DNA of 7,535 bases from Deltaproteobacteria bacterium (GTDB lineage Bacteria > Desulfobacterota > Desulfuromonadia > Geobacterales > Geobacteraceae), in NCBI GenBank assembly GCA_021810985.1, contig JAJZQA010000123.1, forward strand, positions 1-7,535. The letters run 5' to 3'. The translations under genes were made by a program, and so were the position numbers. Numbering within the stretch: the first letter of the stretch is position 1; the number at the start of each line of letters is the position of its first letter. Positions 5,749-7,535 of the stretch are shown piece after piece. The notes under the pieces are model-generated. The model had not been told where the DNA came from. It saw only the letters and a program-made list of their open reading frames with translations, and did not search any database.

Positions 5749-6339
5749 ATGGGTACCCGATCTAAACGAAGCGAACGTTGTCCTCACTGCCGGCTGCACA
5801 CCCGCCTCTGCATCTGCAGTGCCATACCCCGGCACAACCTTGCCACCCGCCTGATTCTGGTCATGCATCATCGCGAGTGGGCCAAGCCGACCGCTACCGG
5901 CCCCCTGGCGCTTGCAACACTCAGCAACAGCGAACTCCGCATCCAGGGCCACCAGGAGCAGCCACTCAACCTTCAGGATCTCGACACGGCACATCGCCGG
6001 ACGCTGCTCCTCTATCCAGGGGAAGAGGCCCGTATTCTGAGCAGTTCCCTTCTGGCTGAAGACCCCAGGCCGGTCAACCTGGTGGTGCCGGACGGCAACT
6101 GGCGTCAGGCCGCGCGCATGGGCCGAAGGCTCCCTGGTCTGGAGCATGCCACCATGGTCCGCCTCCCGGAAGGGCCAAAAACCGGCTGGGGTGTCAGAAA
6201 AGAAAACCACCCCGAAGGTCTGGCAACCTTTGAAGCGATTGCCCGGGCGCTCGGCATCATCGATTCTATCGAGGTACAGCAAAGCCTGGAAGAGCTTTTC
6301 CAGCTGATGGTGGCAAGAACGCTTGAGGCACGCGGTTAA
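5749..6339 (+). CDS. DTW-domain protein, probable tRNA-uridine aminocarboxypropyltransferase
   Basis: The product has 196 residues, a normal length. The N-terminus has a zinc-type Cys cluster (Cys11, Cys14, Cys21, Cys23 in CPHCRLHTRLCIC). Next come HHREWAKPTATG (40-51), LLLYPG (87-91), the DTW-type motif PDGNWRQA (114-121) and RKENHPEGLATFEA (150-163), all in the order of the family. Characterised members such as E. coli TapT (YfiP) move the 3-amino-3-carboxypropyl group of SAM onto a tRNA uridine (acp3U); I transfer this activity cautiously. Two conserved positions differ from what I expect: Asn117 in place of Thr in the DGTW motif, and Ala49 in place of Asn in the K-x-TNTG motif. The ATG is preceded by AGGG at 7 nt, and a TAG in frame lies 12 nt upstream, so no longer start is possible. 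It converges with the ABC-F gene after 20 bp. Confidence 0.88.
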   Translation: MGTRSKRSERCPHCRLHTRLCICSAIPRHNLATRLILVMHHREWAKPTATGPLALATLSNSELRIQGHQEQPLNLQDLDTAHRRTLLLYPGEEARILSSSLLAEDPRPVNLVVPDGNWRQAARMGRRLPGLEHATMVRLPEGPKTGWGVRKENHPEGLATFEAIARALGIIDSIEVQQSLEELFQLMVARTLEARG

Positions 6340-6359
6340 AGAGAAAAATCTTTCCCCTG

Positions 6360-7535
6360 TCAGGCGGCGATGGTTGAATCGTCTCGAGTCTTCTCCAGAT
6401 AATAGCTGTAGTCCCCCTCAAAAACCCGCATCTCACCATGGTCTATCTCGAAGACCCGGTCCACCAGGCTGCGCAGGAAATGCCGGTCGTGACTCACCAG
6501 CACCACGGTGCCGGTGAAGCCCTTCAGGGCATCCAGGAGTATCTCGCGTGAACGGATGTCCAGGTGGTTTGTCGGCTCATCGAGCACCAGAAAGTTGATC
6601 GGACGGCCCAGCAGCGTTGCCAGCACCACCCTGCTCTTCTCACCACCGGAAAGATTCTCGATCCGCTTGTCCACGGCATCCCCGGAAAACATGAACGCCC
6701 CCAAAAGATTGCGGATCACACCGATGTTAGCCAATGGCATGGCATCCTGAACGGTTTCAAAGACGGTCTTCCGCGGGTCCAGCACTTCCATGGCATGCTG
6801 GCTGAAATAGCCGAGCTCCACCGCGGCGCCGAGATTGACATTCCCGCCGGTCGCTTCGGTCAATCCGGCCAAGGTCTTCAGGAAAGTAGACTTGCCGGCG
6901 CCGTTCACCCCGACCACCGCGATCTTGCTGCCACGCCGGACAATCCCGGAGGCGCCGCTGAAGACCGGGTGCACCCCGCCATCAGGCAGATTCCAGCTCT
7001 TTGAGAGACCGTCAAACACCGCCACGTCATCACCGCTACGGGGCGGCTCCTTGAATTCGAAACGTACCACCCGCTCTTCGGCTGGAATCTCGATCCGTTC
7101 GATCTTCTCCAGCTTCTTGACCCGCGACTGTACCTGAGCGGCGTGGGAAGCGCGGGCTGCGAAACGGGCAATGAACTCCTCTTCCTTGGCCAGCATCTCC
7201 TGCTGCCGCTTGTGACTGGCCAGCAACTGCTCCAGGCGAATGTCGCGCTCCCGCTCGTAAAAATCGTAGTTGCCGCTGTAGGAAGTCACGCTCTTGTTGG
7301 CCACCTCGATAATCCGGGTCACGACCCGGTTCATGAAATCACGGTCATGGCTCGTCATGAGGAGCGCACCGTCAAACTCGCCGGAAAGCCATTCCTCCAG
7401 CCAAACGATCGATTCCACATCCAGGTGGTTGGTGGGCTCGTCCAGGAGCAGCACATCGGGCTTGAGCGTCAGGATGCGGGCCAGGGCAATGCGCATTTTC
7501 CAGCCGCCGCTGAAAGACTCCACCGGCAGATCAAA
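6360..7535 (-). CDS. ABC-F family ATPase (5' end outside the window)
   Basis: The last 391 residues are present; the reading frame stays open to the right edge. The start and the first Walker A are missing. The window begins near the signature of the first ATPase domain (SFSGGW at 7-12), then Walker B LLLDEPTNHLD at 29-39 and the His switch at 63. A charged, probably coiled-coil linker follows (about 90-150), containing FIARFAARASHAAQVQSRVKK. The second ATPase domain has Walker A GVNGAGKST at 209-217, signature LSGGEKSR at 295-302, Walker B LVLDEPTNHLD at 316-326 and His switch at 349. No membrane segment is present, so this is a soluble ABC-F protein that acts on ribosomes. The linker resembles the E. 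coli YheS type more than EttA, but I do not assign a subfamily. The C-terminus is short, without the Uup-type extension. Confidence 0.93.
   Translation of the reverse strand, partial: FDLPVESFSGGWKMRIALARILTLKPDVLLLDEPTNHLDVESIVWLEEWLSGEFDGALLMTSHDRDFMNRVVTRIIEVANKSVTSYSGNYDFYERERDIRLEQLLASHKRQQEMLAKEEEFIARFAARASHAAQVQSRVKKLEKIERIEIPAEERVVRFEFKEPPRSGDDVAVFDGLSKSWNLPDGGVHPVFSGASGIVRRGSKIAVVGVNGAGKSTFLKTLAGLTEATGGNVNLGAAVELGYFSQHAMEVLDPRKTVFETVQDAMPLANIGVIRNLLGAFMFSGDAVDKRIENLSGGEKSRVVLATLLGRPINFLVLDEPTNHLDIRSREILLDALKGFTGTVVLVSHDRHFLRSLVDRVFEIDHGEMRVFEGDYSYYLEKTRDDSTIAA

Noticed and set aside
6338..6353. AAAGA/TCTTT hairpin between the convergent DTW and ABC-F genes as a bidirectional terminator
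   Set aside because: The stem is five mostly A-T pairs, too weak to support a terminator call.

Overview
The window carries seven protein-coding genes, two of them cut by its ends, and no RNA gene, mobile element or CRISPR array that I can see. The gene mix suggests a Gram-negative bacterium, most likely a Desulfuromonadales-type (Geobacter/Desulfuromonas-like) deltaproteobacterium. That mix is a CydA-like membrane protein with multihaem c-type domains, a small Tyr-rich lipoprotein, RbgA, Bax inhibitor-1, CvfB, DTW and ABC-F genes. The lineage is an inference from gene style and was not tested.

Layout. Positions 1-2297 (minus strand) hold a two-gene respiratory operon. The first gene encodes a 592-residue cytochrome bd subunit I-like protein with three C-terminal CXXCH haem sites. 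It overlaps by 4 bases (ATGA) a second polytopic membrane protein that runs off the left edge. A 262-bp divergent intergenic region follows. Then comes a plus-strand gene for a small lipoprotein with an Arg/Asp-only style tail (2560-2904). Positions 2973-5591 hold three minus-strand genes, in transcription order cvfB (S1-type RNA-binding protein), a Bax inhibitor-1 family membrane protein with a GTG start, and ylqF/rbgA (50S ribosome assembly GTPase). A DTW-domain protein, probably a tRNA acp3U transferase, lies on the plus strand at 5749-6339. It faces an ABC-F ATPase gene whose 5' end is beyond the right edge (6360-7535, minus).

How the parts relate. The right two thirds has a translation theme: ribosome assembly (YlqF), RNA binding (CvfB), probable tRNA modification (DTW) and a ribosome-associated ATPase family (ABC-F). 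The left third is electron transport. The most unusual content is the CydA-like/cytochrome c fusion. By-eye alignment to E. coli CydA keeps the high-spin haem histidine and one active-site glutamate, but both haem b558 ligands appear replaced. Its partner looks like a second, degenerate CydA-fold subunit rather than a CydB. Together they suggest a bd-superfamily complex that exchanges electrons through c-type haems instead of a quinol site. A LexA-like palindrome upstream of the Bax inhibitor-1 gene and a hairpin after it are smaller regulatory observations.
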